From: Elioraea tepidiphila DSM 17972
Lineage (GTDB): Bacteria > Pseudomonadota > Alphaproteobacteria > Acetobacterales > Acetobacteraceae
DNA: 64,000 nt
Direction of reading: 5' to 3'
Assembly (NCBI RefSeq): GCF_000378465.1
Contig: NZ_KB899925.1
Span: forward strand, 1-64,000
Position numbers and translations under genes: made by a program. Position 1 is the stretch's first letter. Each line of letters begins with the position of its first letter. Below, piece after piece: positions 21,395 through 28,983 of this stretch. The notes beneath the pieces are model-generated. The model was not told the origin of the DNA and searched no databases. It saw nothing but the letters and a program-made list of their open reading frames with translations.

Positions 21395-22651
21395 ATGATG
21401 ACCTGGTTGCGCCCGGACCGGACGCTCGCCGTGCTGTTCCTGCTCGGCTTCTCGGCCGGGCTGCCGCTCCCGCTGACCGGCTTCACGCTGCGCCAGTGGT
21501 TCAGCGAGGGCGGCGTGCCGCTGGGCGAGATCGGGCTCACGGCGCTGATCGGCCTGGCCTACACCTTCAAGTTCGTCTGGGCCCCCATACTCGACCACGC
21601 TCGCCCGCCGCTCGCGGCGCTCGGGCGACGGCGCGGCTGGCTTGCCCCTGTTCAGATGGCGCTGGCACTCGCCATCGCCGGGCTCGGACTCACCGACCCG
21701 GCCGTGAACGCGCGGGCGACCGTCACCGTCGCCGTCGCGGTGGCGTTCCTCTCCGCGACTCAGGACATCGTGATCGATGCGTTCCGCATCGAATCGCTGC
21801 CCCCGAACCGGCAGGGGCTCGGGCTTGCGGCCTATGTCTGGGGCTACCGGGTCGCGATGCTGGCCGGCAATGCGGGGGCGCTGACCATGGCGGAATTCCT
21901 CGGCTGGCGCGCCGCGTTCCTGCTGCTGGCGTCGCTGATCGGGGTCGGGCTCGCGACCACGCTGTTCCTCGCGCGCGAACCGCTCCCCCCCGGCACGCCG
22001 GCGCCGGCCGCCTGGGGTGCCCGGCTCAGGCTCGCCGTGATCGATCCATTCCGCGACATGCTGACGCGACCGGGCTGGCCGCTGATCCTCGGCTTCGTCG
22101 CGCTCTACAAGCTCGGCGAGGCGCTCGCGGGGATCATGACGGCGCCGTTCTACCGCGCGCTCGGCTTCTCCCGGCTCGACGTCGCCGCGGTCTCGGGCGT
22201 GTTCGGGCTGGTCGCGACGCTTGCGGGGGTCGCTCTCGGCGGCGTGCTGGTGGCCGCGATCGGCGTCGGCCGGGCGCTGCTGGTCACCGGGCTCGGGCAG
22301 ATGCTGTCGAACCTGATGTATGTCGCGCTCTCCGAGGCGGGGCATTCGGTGACGATGCTCTGGCTCCAGGTCGGGGTGGAGAACACCACCGACGGGCTCG
22401 CGGATGCCGCCTTCGTCGCCTATCTCTCTGGGCTGACGAGCGTCGCCTTCACGGCAACCCAGTACGCGCTGCTGTCCAGCCTCGCCGCCGTGCCGCTGCG
22501 CACCCTCGGCGCCACCAGCGGCTACCTTGCCGAAGCGATGGGCTGGACGCCGTTCTTCCTGCTCACCACCGCCGCCGCCCTGCCCGGCATGGCGCTGATG
22601 CTGGCGCTCCTGCGCCGCTTTCCGCCCCGCGAGAACGGAGACCCGCAATGA
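21395..22651 (+). CDS. MFS transporter, AmpG-like
   Basis: Protein of 418 residues with about 12 membrane helices. FSAGLPLPLTGFTLRQW and EIGLTALIGLAYTFKFVWAP are the conserved N-terminal region of AmpG permeases, which import 1,6-anhydro-muropeptides for recycling. Further typical parts are FLSATQDIVIDAFRIE and the C-terminal SSLAAVPLRTLGATSGYLAE. ATG 21395 or 21398 is taken as the start; no good ribosome site is seen. The stop overlaps the start of the next gene (ATGA). Muropeptide transport is inferred from the family, since other AmpG-like proteins move siderophores or acetyl-CoA. Confidence 0.8.
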   Translation: MMTWLRPDRTLAVLFLLGFSAGLPLPLTGFTLRQWFSEGGVPLGEIGLTALIGLAYTFKFVWAPILDHARPPLAALGRRRGWLAPVQMALALAIAGLGLTDPAVNARATVTVAVAVAFLSATQDIVIDAFRIESLPPNRQGLGLAAYVWGYRVAMLAGNAGALTMAEFLGWRAAFLLLASLIGVGLATTLFLAREPLPPGTPAPAAWGARLRLAVIDPFRDMLTRPGWPLILGFVALYKLGEALAGIMTAPFYRALGFSRLDVAAVSGVFGLVATLAGVALGGVLVAAIGVGRALLVTGLGQMLSNLMYVALSEAGHSVTMLWLQVGVENTTDGLADAAFVAYLSGLTSVAFTATQYALLSSLAAVPLRTLGATSGYLAEAMGWTPFFLLTTAAALPGMALMLALLRRFPPRENGDPQ

Positions 22652-23016
22652 TTCCGATGCCCGCGCCCTGGCTCGCCTGGGTGCTGCCGCCGGTGCTGCT
22701 GCTCTTGTCGAACGTGCTGATGATCTTCGCCTGGTACGGCCATCTGAAGCAGCCGCACTGGGGCATCGGGCTCGCGATCGTCGTGTCCTGGGGGATCGCC
22801 TTCTTCGAGTACTGCCTCGCGGTGCCCGCGAACCGGATCGGCTTCGGCACCTACACCGCGCAGCAGCTCAAGGTGATGCAGGAGGTGATCACCATGACGG
22901 TGTTCGCCGCCTTCGCGGTCTGGTTCCTGAAGGAACAGCTCACCTGGAACTATGTGGCCGCCTCGGTCTGCCTGGTCGCCGCCGTGATATTCATCTTCCT
23001 GCCGGCGCAGAACTGA
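22648..23016 (+). CDS. DUF486 / DMT family small membrane protein
   Basis: Protein of 122 residues with four predicted membrane helices. The segments MIFAWYGHLK, SWGIAFFEYCLAVPANRIG and AQQLKVMQEVITM are diagnostic of DUF486, a group distantly related to drug/metabolite transporters. Function is unknown. It starts within the stop of the AmpG-like gene and is followed 16 bases later by alanine dehydrogenase, so the three genes are likely co-transcribed. Confidence 0.85.
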   Translation: MIPMPAPWLAWVLPPVLLLLSNVLMIFAWYGHLKQPHWGIGLAIVVSWGIAFFEYCLAVPANRIGFGTYTAQQLKVMQEVITMTVFAAFAVWFLKEQLTWNYVAASVCLVAAVIFIFLPAQN

Positions 23017-23032
23017 CGAACGGAGGATAGGC

Positions 23033-24151
23033 GTGAAGATCGGCGTCCCGAAGGAAGTGAAGGTCCACGAGTACCGCGTCGGCCTCGTGCCGGCGAGCGT
23101 GCGCGAGCTCGTCCATCATGGCCATACGGTGCTGGTGCAATCGGGCGCGGGGGTGGGCATCGGCTTCACCGACGACTCCTACGCCGCGGTCGGCGCAACC
23201 ATCGTGCCTGACGCCGCGTCCGTCTTCGCCGCGGCCGAGCTGATCGTGAAGGTGAAGGAGCCGCAGCCGGCCGAGTGCGAGATGCTGCGCGCGGAGCAGG
23301 TGCTGTTCACCTATCTGCATCTCGCGCCGGACCCGGATCAGGCCAAGGCGCTGATGGCGTCGGGAGCCACCGCGATCGCGTACGAGACCGTGACGGACGC
23401 CGCCGGCGGCCTGCCGCTGCTCGCGCCGATGAGCGAGGTCGCGGGGCGGATGGCGGTGCAGGTCGGCGCGCGCTGCCTGGAGAAGGAGGCGGGCGGCGCG
23501 GGGATCCTGCTCTCCGGCGTGCCGGGCGTGCGGCCGGGGCGCGTCTGCATCATCGGCGGCGGCGTGGTGGGCTCGAACGCGGCGCGGATCGCGGTCGGCA
23601 TGCGCGCGCGGGTGACGGTGCTGGACAAGAACGTCCGGCGGCTCGATGCGCTGGATCAGGAGTTCAACGGCAGCGTCGCGACCGTCTATGCCACCATGGA
23701 CGCGATCGAGCGCGAGGTGCTGCGCACCGACCTCGTCATCGGCGCGGTGCTGGTGCCGGGGGCCGCGGCGCCCAAGCTGGTCAGCCGCGCGACGGTCGCG
23801 AGGATGAAGCCCGGCAGCGTGATGGTCGATGTCGCGATCGACCAGGGCGGGTGCTTCGAGACCTCGCGCCCCACCACACACGCCGAGCCGACCTACGTCG
23901 TCGACGGGATCGTGCACTACTGCGTCACCAACATGCCTGGTGCGGTGGCGCGCACCTCGGCGGCAGCGCTGAACAACGCGACCCTGCCGTTCGTGCTGGC
24001 GCTGGCCGGCAAGGGCTGGCGACGCGCCATGGCCGAGGACCGGCATCTGCTGGCGGGGCTGAACGTGCATGGCGGGCGGATCACGCACCCCGCCGTCGCG
24101 GCCGCGCTCGGCGAGAAGCTGTGGCGCGCCGAGGAGGCGATCGTTCCCTGA
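23033..24151 (+). CDS. ald: Alanine dehydrogenase
   Basis: Protein of 372 residues, full length. It starts MKIGVPKEVKVHEYRVGLVP. The NAD-binding loop IIGGGVVGSNAARIA is near residue 175, and KVKEPQPAE and HLAPD carry substrate-binding residues. The C-terminal TNMPGAVARTSAAALNNATLP (split) is the family signature. It oxidatively deaminates L-alanine to pyruvate and ammonia with NAD, or runs in reverse. The gene abuts the end of the convergent histidine kinase gene with no spacer. Confidence 0.95.
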   Translation: MKIGVPKEVKVHEYRVGLVPASVRELVHHGHTVLVQSGAGVGIGFTDDSYAAVGATIVPDAASVFAAAELIVKVKEPQPAECEMLRAEQVLFTYLHLAPDPDQAKALMASGATAIAYETVTDAAGGLPLLAPMSEVAGRMAVQVGARCLEKEAGGAGILLSGVPGVRPGRVCIIGGGVVGSNAARIAVGMRARVTVLDKNVRRLDALDQEFNGSVATVYATMDAIEREVLRTDLVIGAVLVPGAAAPKLVSRATVARMKPGSVMVDVAIDQGGCFETSRPTTHAEPTYVVDGIVHYCVTNMPGAVARTSAAALNNATLPFVLALAGKGWRRAMAEDRHLLAGLNVHGGRITHPAVAAALGEKLWRAEEAIVP

Positions 24152-25549
24152 TCAGCCGCGCTCCGGCTCGGTCGCCGGCAGCCAGACGGTGAAGGTCGAG
24201 CCCTTCCCCTCCTCACTCGCGATCTCGAGGCTGCCGCGGTGCCGGTTCAGGATGTGCTTGACGATCGCGAGCCCGAGCCCGGTGCCGCCGATCGCGCGCG
24301 AGCGCGCGGCATCGACGCGATAGAACCGCTCGGTCAGGCGCGGGATGTGCTGGCGCGGGATGCCCGGCCCGTCATCGCTGACCGCAAGCGTGATGCCCGC
24401 CGGGCGCGCGCCGGAGGCCGGCGTCGAAGCCAGGCGCACGCCGATCCGCCCACCCTCGCGGCCGTACTTCACGGCGTTGTCGAGCAGGTTGGCGACCACC
24501 TGGGCGAGCTGATCCGGATCGGCCAGGATCGGCCGCACGCCATCGGCCACGGCCAGCTCGATGCGCATCCGCCGCGCCGCCACGCGCGGCTCCAGCGCCT
24601 CGGCAGTGCGCCGCACCAGCGCCGCGAGATCCGCGCTTCCCCTCGGCGGCGTGTGCTCGCTCATCTCGATGCGCGAGAGCGACAGCATGTCCTCGATCAG
24701 CCGGCTCATCCGCTGCGCCTGCTCGGCCATGATGCCAAGGAACCGCGCCTGCGCCTCGGGGTCGTCCGCGGCCGGGCCGCGCAGCGTCTCGATGAAGCCC
24801 ATCAGGCTCGCGAGCGGCGTGCGCAGCTCGTGATTGGCGTTGGCGATGAAGTCGGCGCGCATCTGCTCGATGCGCCGCTCACGGGTGCGATCCGACAGCA
24901 CGAGCAGGATCCGCCCGCCATCGGGCAGCGGCGGATCGAGCCCGATCACCTGCACCACGAGCTCGCGCTCGACCGGCACGGGCAGCGTCACCGCCACGCT
25001 CTCGCTGGGCCCGCCGGCGGCGGCGCGATCGACCGCGGCCCTGAGCGCCGGATGACGCAGCAGCGCACCGAGATCCGGCACGGAGGCTCCGGGCGGCGTG
25101 AACGCCTCCCGCGCGGCGGCGTTCAGCGTCACCGGCCGACCCTCGCGATCCAGCACGATCAGCGGATCGGGCAGCCCTTCGACGATGCGCACCGCCGCGC
25201 GGGAGAGACGATCCACCTCCTGCCCCTGCGCGCGGATCGAGCTCGCCAGCCGGTCCGCCGCCTCGGCGACGCGGCGGAGCGGTGGCAGGCGCGGCAGATC
25301 GTCGGGCGGGCGTCCCGCCTCGGCCCGATCGAGCGCGCGCGAGAGCCGCACCAGGTCGCGGTACCAGATCAGCCCGGCCAGCACCCCCGCGGCCGCGACG
25401 CCGAGCGCGAGCCACGCCGCGGCCGTGTGGGGGATCCGGTCGAACGCGGCGAGTGCCGCGAGAATGGCCGCCGGCGCGGCCGCGATCGCGGCCGCCGTGC
25501 CGGCGACGAGCAGCGCCGGTCGGCGGGGACCCTCGGACGGCGGCGCCAC
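24152..25549 (-). CDS. PhoR-like sensor histidine kinase
   Basis: Protein of 465 residues. It has two N-terminal membrane helices (about 12-65), then a linker and PAS-like domain with LPDPLIVLDREGRPVTLN. The HisKA box ANHELRTPLASLMG is near residue 240. The HATPase N-box is LLDNAVKYG, with DDGPGIP and GGTGLGLAIVKH after it. The layout matches PhoR, the phosphate-responsive kinase that phosphorylates PhoB. No response regulator or pst/phoU gene is in the window, so the signal is uncertain. The start is a GTG without a clear ribosome site; a perfect hairpin at 25567-25588 lies in its leader. Confidence 0.85.
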   Translation of the reverse strand: MAPPSEGPRRPALLVAGTAAAIAAAPAAILAALAAFDRIPHTAAAWLALGVAAAGVLAGLIWYRDLVRLSRALDRAEAGRPPDDLPRLPPLRRVAEAADRLASSIRAQGQEVDRLSRAAVRIVEGLPDPLIVLDREGRPVTLNAAAREAFTPPGASVPDLGALLRHPALRAAVDRAAAGGPSESVAVTLPVPVERELVVQVIGLDPPLPDGGRILLVLSDRTRERRIEQMRADFIANANHELRTPLASLMGFIETLRGPAADDPEAQARFLGIMAEQAQRMSRLIEDMLSLSRIEMSEHTPPRGSADLAALVRRTAEALEPRVAARRMRIELAVADGVRPILADPDQLAQVVANLLDNAVKYGREGGRIGVRLASTPASGARPAGITLAVSDDGPGIPRQHIPRLTERFYRVDAARSRAIGGTGLGLAIVKHILNRHRGSLEIASEEGKGSTFTVWLPATEPERG

Positions 25550-25566
25550 GGATCAGAGCAGATCGT

Positions 25567-25588
25567 CCACGGCTGGACACAGCCGTGG
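25567..25588 (-). other. Hairpin in the histidine kinase leader
   Basis: CCACGGCTG and CAGCCGTGG are perfectly complementary around GACA. The stem begins 18 bases upstream of the GTG start of the PhoR-like kinase. It could be a second transcription terminator for the lipoprotein gene upstream or a structure that limits kinase translation. No T-run is present on either strand. Confidence 0.4.
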
Positions 25589-25616
25589 GCGTGAAGATGC
25601 TCGCAAGGAATCCCCG

Positions 25617-25646
25617 GAACGGTTTCCGGTCATCTGGAAACCGTTC
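25617..25646 (-). terminator. Stem-loop directly after the LpoA-like gene
   Basis: GAACGGTTTCC (25617-25627) and GGAAACCGTTC (25636-25646) form an 11-base perfect stem with an 8-base loop. The stem touches the stop codon of the minus-strand lipoprotein gene. No T-run follows on the minus strand, so it may rather protect the mRNA end. Confidence 0.5.
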
Positions 25647-26941
25647 TAGAAGATGCGGTCGTCGAACCGTTCCGGCGCAGGTTCGATCACCTGGACTCCC
25701 TCCCGCCGCACCTCGATCAGCGAGAGCCCGCGCTGGTTGGTGCCGTCGGGCATCAGCCGGACGATGCCGAGCGCGCCCACGAACCCCTCGGGCTGGGTGA
25801 GCGTGACGCCGGATGGGGTCTGCCCTGAACCGGCGAGCGCCGCGGCGATCGCCGCGGCATCGAACGCCACACCGGCAACGATCGGCGGCGCGGTGCCGTA
25901 GGCCTCGCGGAAGCGCGCCTCGAAGGCCTCGCGCCGCGCCTCGTCCGGGGCGGCGTACCAGGCGCCGACCAGGGCGGGCTCGCGCCCGGCATCCGGCATG
26001 GCGGCGAGCAGCGGCGTGCCGAGGATGCGCACCGGCGGATTGTCGATGTCATAGAACGGCAGCAGGGCCGCGACCGCGCGCAGCTGCTCGCCGCCGTCGG
26101 CGAGCAGCAGCGCATCGAAATCCGGCGGCGGGATGCGCGCCTCGCGCTGGATCTGCGCCGCACGGCGGCGTCCCTCGGCGGTGCCGAGCGCACGCGCGGC
26201 GCGGATCTGCGCATCGATCGGCGCGCGCCGTCCGGCGTAGTTGGCGAGCCGGCGCACGGCAGGGTCGGGATTCGCGCCGGAATACACCTCCTCGCGCACC
26301 ATCACCCCGCCGACATCGGCGACCGCGCGGCGATACGCGTTGAGCACCAACCGGCCGTAGGCGTTCTCCGGCACGAGGGCCGCGAAGCGCGTGGCGCCCG
26401 CCGCCCGCGCGGCGGCGACCACGCGGCGCACGGGCGGCTCCGGCAGCAGGTTCACGACCCAGACCCCGGGCCGCGCCTGGGCCGGGTCGGTGGTGAAGGC
26501 GAGCACCGGCACGCGCGCGGCGCCCGCGACCTGCGCGACGGAGGCCGTCTCGCTGGCGAACAACGGTCCGAGCACGATCGCCGCGCCCTCGTCGATCGCC
26601 TGGCGGGCCGCCGCCGCCGCGCGCCCCGGATCACCGCCGGTATCCTTCGGCATGAGCTCCACCCGGTCCGCGCCCTGGTCGAACAGCGCGAGGGTCGCGC
26701 CGTTCAGCATCGCCTCGCCGACCGCGGCATGCGGACCCGAGAGCGGCAACAGCAGGGCAGCACGAATCTTGCCGTCCGGTCCGACCATGGGCCGCGGCAT
26801 GGCGCCGACGGTGACGCCGACCGGCGCGGCGATCCCGGGGCTCGGCCGGGTGGTCGGCGGCTGCGCCGCGCACGCCGTGAGCACCAGGGCGCCCAGCGCA
26901 ATGCTAAGCAGTCTCCATGGCCGAGTCCGAGCGTTCTCCAA
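25646..26941 (-). CDS. Penicillin-binding protein activator, LpoA-like lipoprotein
   Basis: Protein of 431 residues in the chosen frame. TTG 26941 is preceded by AAGGAGGG and gives a signal peptide with lipobox LTAC, Cys24. No ATG or GTG in frame would preserve it. The rest is a periplasmic-binding-like fold: IRAALLLPLSGPHAAVGEAM, GPLFASETASVAQVA and the repeated Rossmann-type strands seen in LpoA. LpoA stimulates PBP1A for peptidoglycan synthesis in gammaproteobacteria; in alphaproteobacteria the role is inferred. It is head to head with rsmI, the same relation as yraM and yraL in E. coli, and the two 5' ends overlap by up to 25 bases. Confidence 0.75.
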   Translation of the reverse strand: MENARTRPWRLLSIALGALVLTACAAQPPTTRPSPGIAAPVGVTVGAMPRPMVGPDGKIRAALLLPLSGPHAAVGEAMLNGATLALFDQGADRVELMPKDTGGDPGRAAAAARQAIDEGAAIVLGPLFASETASVAQVAGAARVPVLAFTTDPAQARPGVWVVNLLPEPPVRRVVAAARAAGATRFAALVPENAYGRLVLNAYRRAVADVGGVMVREEVYSGANPDPAVRRLANYAGRRAPIDAQIRAARALGTAEGRRRAAQIQREARIPPPDFDALLLADGGEQLRAVAALLPFYDIDNPPVRILGTPLLAAMPDAGREPALVGAWYAAPDEARREAFEARFREAYGTAPPIVAGVAFDAAAIAAALAGSGQTPSGVTLTQPEGFVGALGIVRLMPDGTNQRGLSLIEVRREGVQVIEPAPERFDDRIF

Positions 26942-27831
26942 TGCACCCTCCTTCCGACGAGGCGAAGGGCGCTGCCGGCCCCCCGGGGACGCTGACGCTG
27001 GTGGCGACGCCGATCGGCAATCTCGGCGACATGCCCGCGCGGGGAGTCGCCGTGCTGGCCGCGGCGGACGCCGTGCTGTGCGAGGATACACGCGTGACAG
27101 CGAAACTGGCAGCCCGCCACGGGCTCGCCCCGACCTTGATCGCGCTGCACGAACACAACGAAGACGCGATGACGCCGCGGTTGCTGGCCCGTCTTGCCGC
27201 CGGCGAGCGGCTGGCGCTCGTCGCGGATGCCGGCACGCCGCTCCTGTCCGATCCCGGATATCGGCTGGTGCGCGCGGCGATCGCGGCCGGACACCGTGTC
27301 ACCGCCGTGCCCGGGCCTTCGGCCGCGCTGGCGGCGCTCGCGCTCTCCGGGCTGCCGCCGGCGCCGTTCCTGTTCCTGGGCTTCCTGCCGCCCAAGACGG
27401 GGCCGCGGCGCGCGCGCATCGGCGAGATCGCACGCTGGGAGAGAGCGGGGCTTGCGGCAACGCTGGTGCTGTTCGAGGCGCCGCAGCGCCTCGGCGCGCT
27501 GCTCGCCGACCTTGCCACGGGACTCGGTGAGGGGCGCCCTGCCGCGGTTGCGCGCGAGCTGACCAAGCTGTTCGAGGACGTCGTCCGGGGCACGCTGGGC
27601 GAACTCGCGCAGCGCTACGCGGACGAAGCGCCACGCGGCGAGATCGTCGTCGTGGTGGGCCCGGGGGCAGGCGCCGCCGCGGCCGAGGATGCGGAGGTCG
27701 AGCGGTTGCTGCACGCGGCCATGGCGCGCGGTCTCGGCGTCCGTGACGCCGCCGCCGAGGTGGCGGCGGCCACCGGCCGGGCGCGACGCGAGGTCTACGC
27801 GCTCGCGCTCAGAGCATCCGGCCGAGAATGA
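26917..27831 (+). CDS. rsmI: 16S rRNA 2'-O-ribose C1402 methyltransferase
   Basis: Protein of 304 residues if ATG 26917 is used, 296 from ATG 26941. The SAM-binding core begins TLTLVATPIGNLGDMPARG. CEDTRVTAKLAARHG, LVADAGTPLLSDPGYRLV and PGPSAALAALALSGLP are the conserved tetrapyrrole-methylase-fold motifs of RsmI. It methylates C1402 in the decoding centre of 16S rRNA. Its first codons overlap the 5' end of the divergent lipoprotein gene. Its 3' end overlaps the convergent acyl-CoA dehydrogenase gene by 23 bases. Confidence 0.93.
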   Translation: MAESERSPMHPPSDEAKGAAGPPGTLTLVATPIGNLGDMPARGVAVLAAADAVLCEDTRVTAKLAARHGLAPTLIALHEHNEDAMTPRLLARLAAGERLALVADAGTPLLSDPGYRLVRAAIAAGHRVTAVPGPSAALAALALSGLPPAPFLFLGFLPPKTGPRRARIGEIARWERAGLAATLVLFEAPQRLGALLADLATGLGEGRPAAVARELTKLFEDVVRGTLGELAQRYADEAPRGEIVVVVGPGAGAAAAEDAEVERLLHAAMARGLGVRDAAAEVAAATGRARREVYALALRASGRE

Positions 27832-28954
27832 TCTTCTGCACGTCCGAGGTGCCCTCGTAGATCTGGCAGACGCGCACGTCGCGATAGATCCGCTCGACCG
27901 GATACTCGGCGAGATAGCCGTAGCCGCCGAGCGTCTGGATCGCGATCGAGCACACCTCCTCGGCGATCTCGGAGGCGTAGAGCTTCGCCATGCAGGCGGC
28001 TTCGAGCGAGGGCTCGCCGGCGTCCTTGCGGCGGCAGGCGAGATGGGTGAGCTGGCGCGCGGCTTCGAGCTTCGTGCGCGCCTCGACCAGGCGGAACTGC
28101 ACCGCCTGGTGTTCGATCAGCGGCCGGTCGAAGGCGATGCGCTCCTTGGCGTAGGCGATCGCGTAGTCGAGCGCCGCACGCGCCATGCCGACACTCTGCG
28201 CGGCGATGCCGATGCGTCCCGATTCCAGCGTCGAGAGGGCGATCCGATACCCCTCGCCCTCCGTGCCGACCAGCGCATCCGCCGGCACGCGCATCCCCTG
28301 GAAGGCGAGCGCGCAGGTGTCCGAGGCGTGCTGACCGAGCTTCTCCTCGACGCGCGCGACCGTGTAGCCCGGCGTGTCGGTCGGCACGACGAAGCAGGAG
28401 ATGCCCTTCTTGCCGGCCTTCGGGTCGGTGACCGCGAACAGCACGCAGACCTTGGCGATGCGGCCATTGCTGATGAACTGCTTCGCCCCGTCGATCACCC
28501 AGTGATCGCCGTCGCGCACCGCGCGGGTGCGGAGCGCCGAGGCGTCCGAGCCCGCCTGCGGCTCGGTCAGCGCGAAGCAGGAGACGGCCTTGCCGGTCGC
28601 CATCGGGCGGAGGAAGCGCTCCTTCTGCGCCTCCGTGCCGAAGCGTTCCAGGATCAAGCAGGTCGGCGAGTTGTGCACCGAGACGAGCGTCGAGACCGCC
28701 CCGTCGCCGGCGGCGATCTCCTCGAGCGCCATCGCGTAGGTGAGATAGTCGAGGCCCGCGCCGCCCCACTCGGGATCGACGGTCGCGCCGAGGAAGCCCA
28801 GCTCGCCGAGCGCGGCGATGATCCCGGGCTCGATCGCCTTGGCGCGCTCGCGCGCGGCCGCACCGGGGGCGAGCTGCTCGCGCGCGAACGCGCGCGCGGT
28901 CTCGACCACGAGGCTGCGGGTCTCGGCCAGTTCCGCCGGGGTGCGGTCCAGCAT
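27809..28954 (-). CDS. Acyl-CoA dehydrogenase
   Basis: Protein of 381 residues, full length. CFALTEPQAGSDASALRTRA and WVIDGAKQFISNG are the FAD- and substrate-binding signatures. QTLGGYGYLAEYPVERIYRDVR (quoted here in part as GGYGYLAEYPVERIYRD) with YEGTSDVQ completes the C-terminal signature. Family members oxidise acyl-CoA to 2-enoyl-CoA and pass electrons to ETF. Similarity to butyryl/isobutyryl or glutaryl branches cannot be settled here. Just downstream of the indolepyruvate oxidoreductase, 29 bases away, suggesting joint use in amino-acid or aryl-acid degradation. Confidence 0.92.
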   Translation of the reverse strand: MLDRTPAELAETRSLVVETARAFAREQLAPGAAARERAKAIEPGIIAALGELGFLGATVDPEWGGAGLDYLTYAMALEEIAAGDGAVSTLVSVHNSPTCLILERFGTEAQKERFLRPMATGKAVSCFALTEPQAGSDASALRTRAVRDGDHWVIDGAKQFISNGRIAKVCVLFAVTDPKAGKKGISCFVVPTDTPGYTVARVEEKLGQHASDTCALAFQGMRVPADALVGTEGEGYRIALSTLESGRIGIAAQSVGMARAALDYAIAYAKERIAFDRPLIEHQAVQFRLVEARTKLEAARQLTHLACRRKDAGEPSLEAACMAKLYASEIAEEVCSIAIQTLGGYGYLAEYPVERIYRDVRVCQIYEGTSDVQKIILGRML

Positions 28955-28983
28955 CCGTTTCGTCCTCCGTTCCCGCCGAAGGC

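Noticed and set aside
20822-22648. Minus-strand open frame of about 600 codons
   Set aside because: Opposite the AmpG-like gene and in a shifted frame of the M48 gene; Arg/Gln/Glu-rich shadow.
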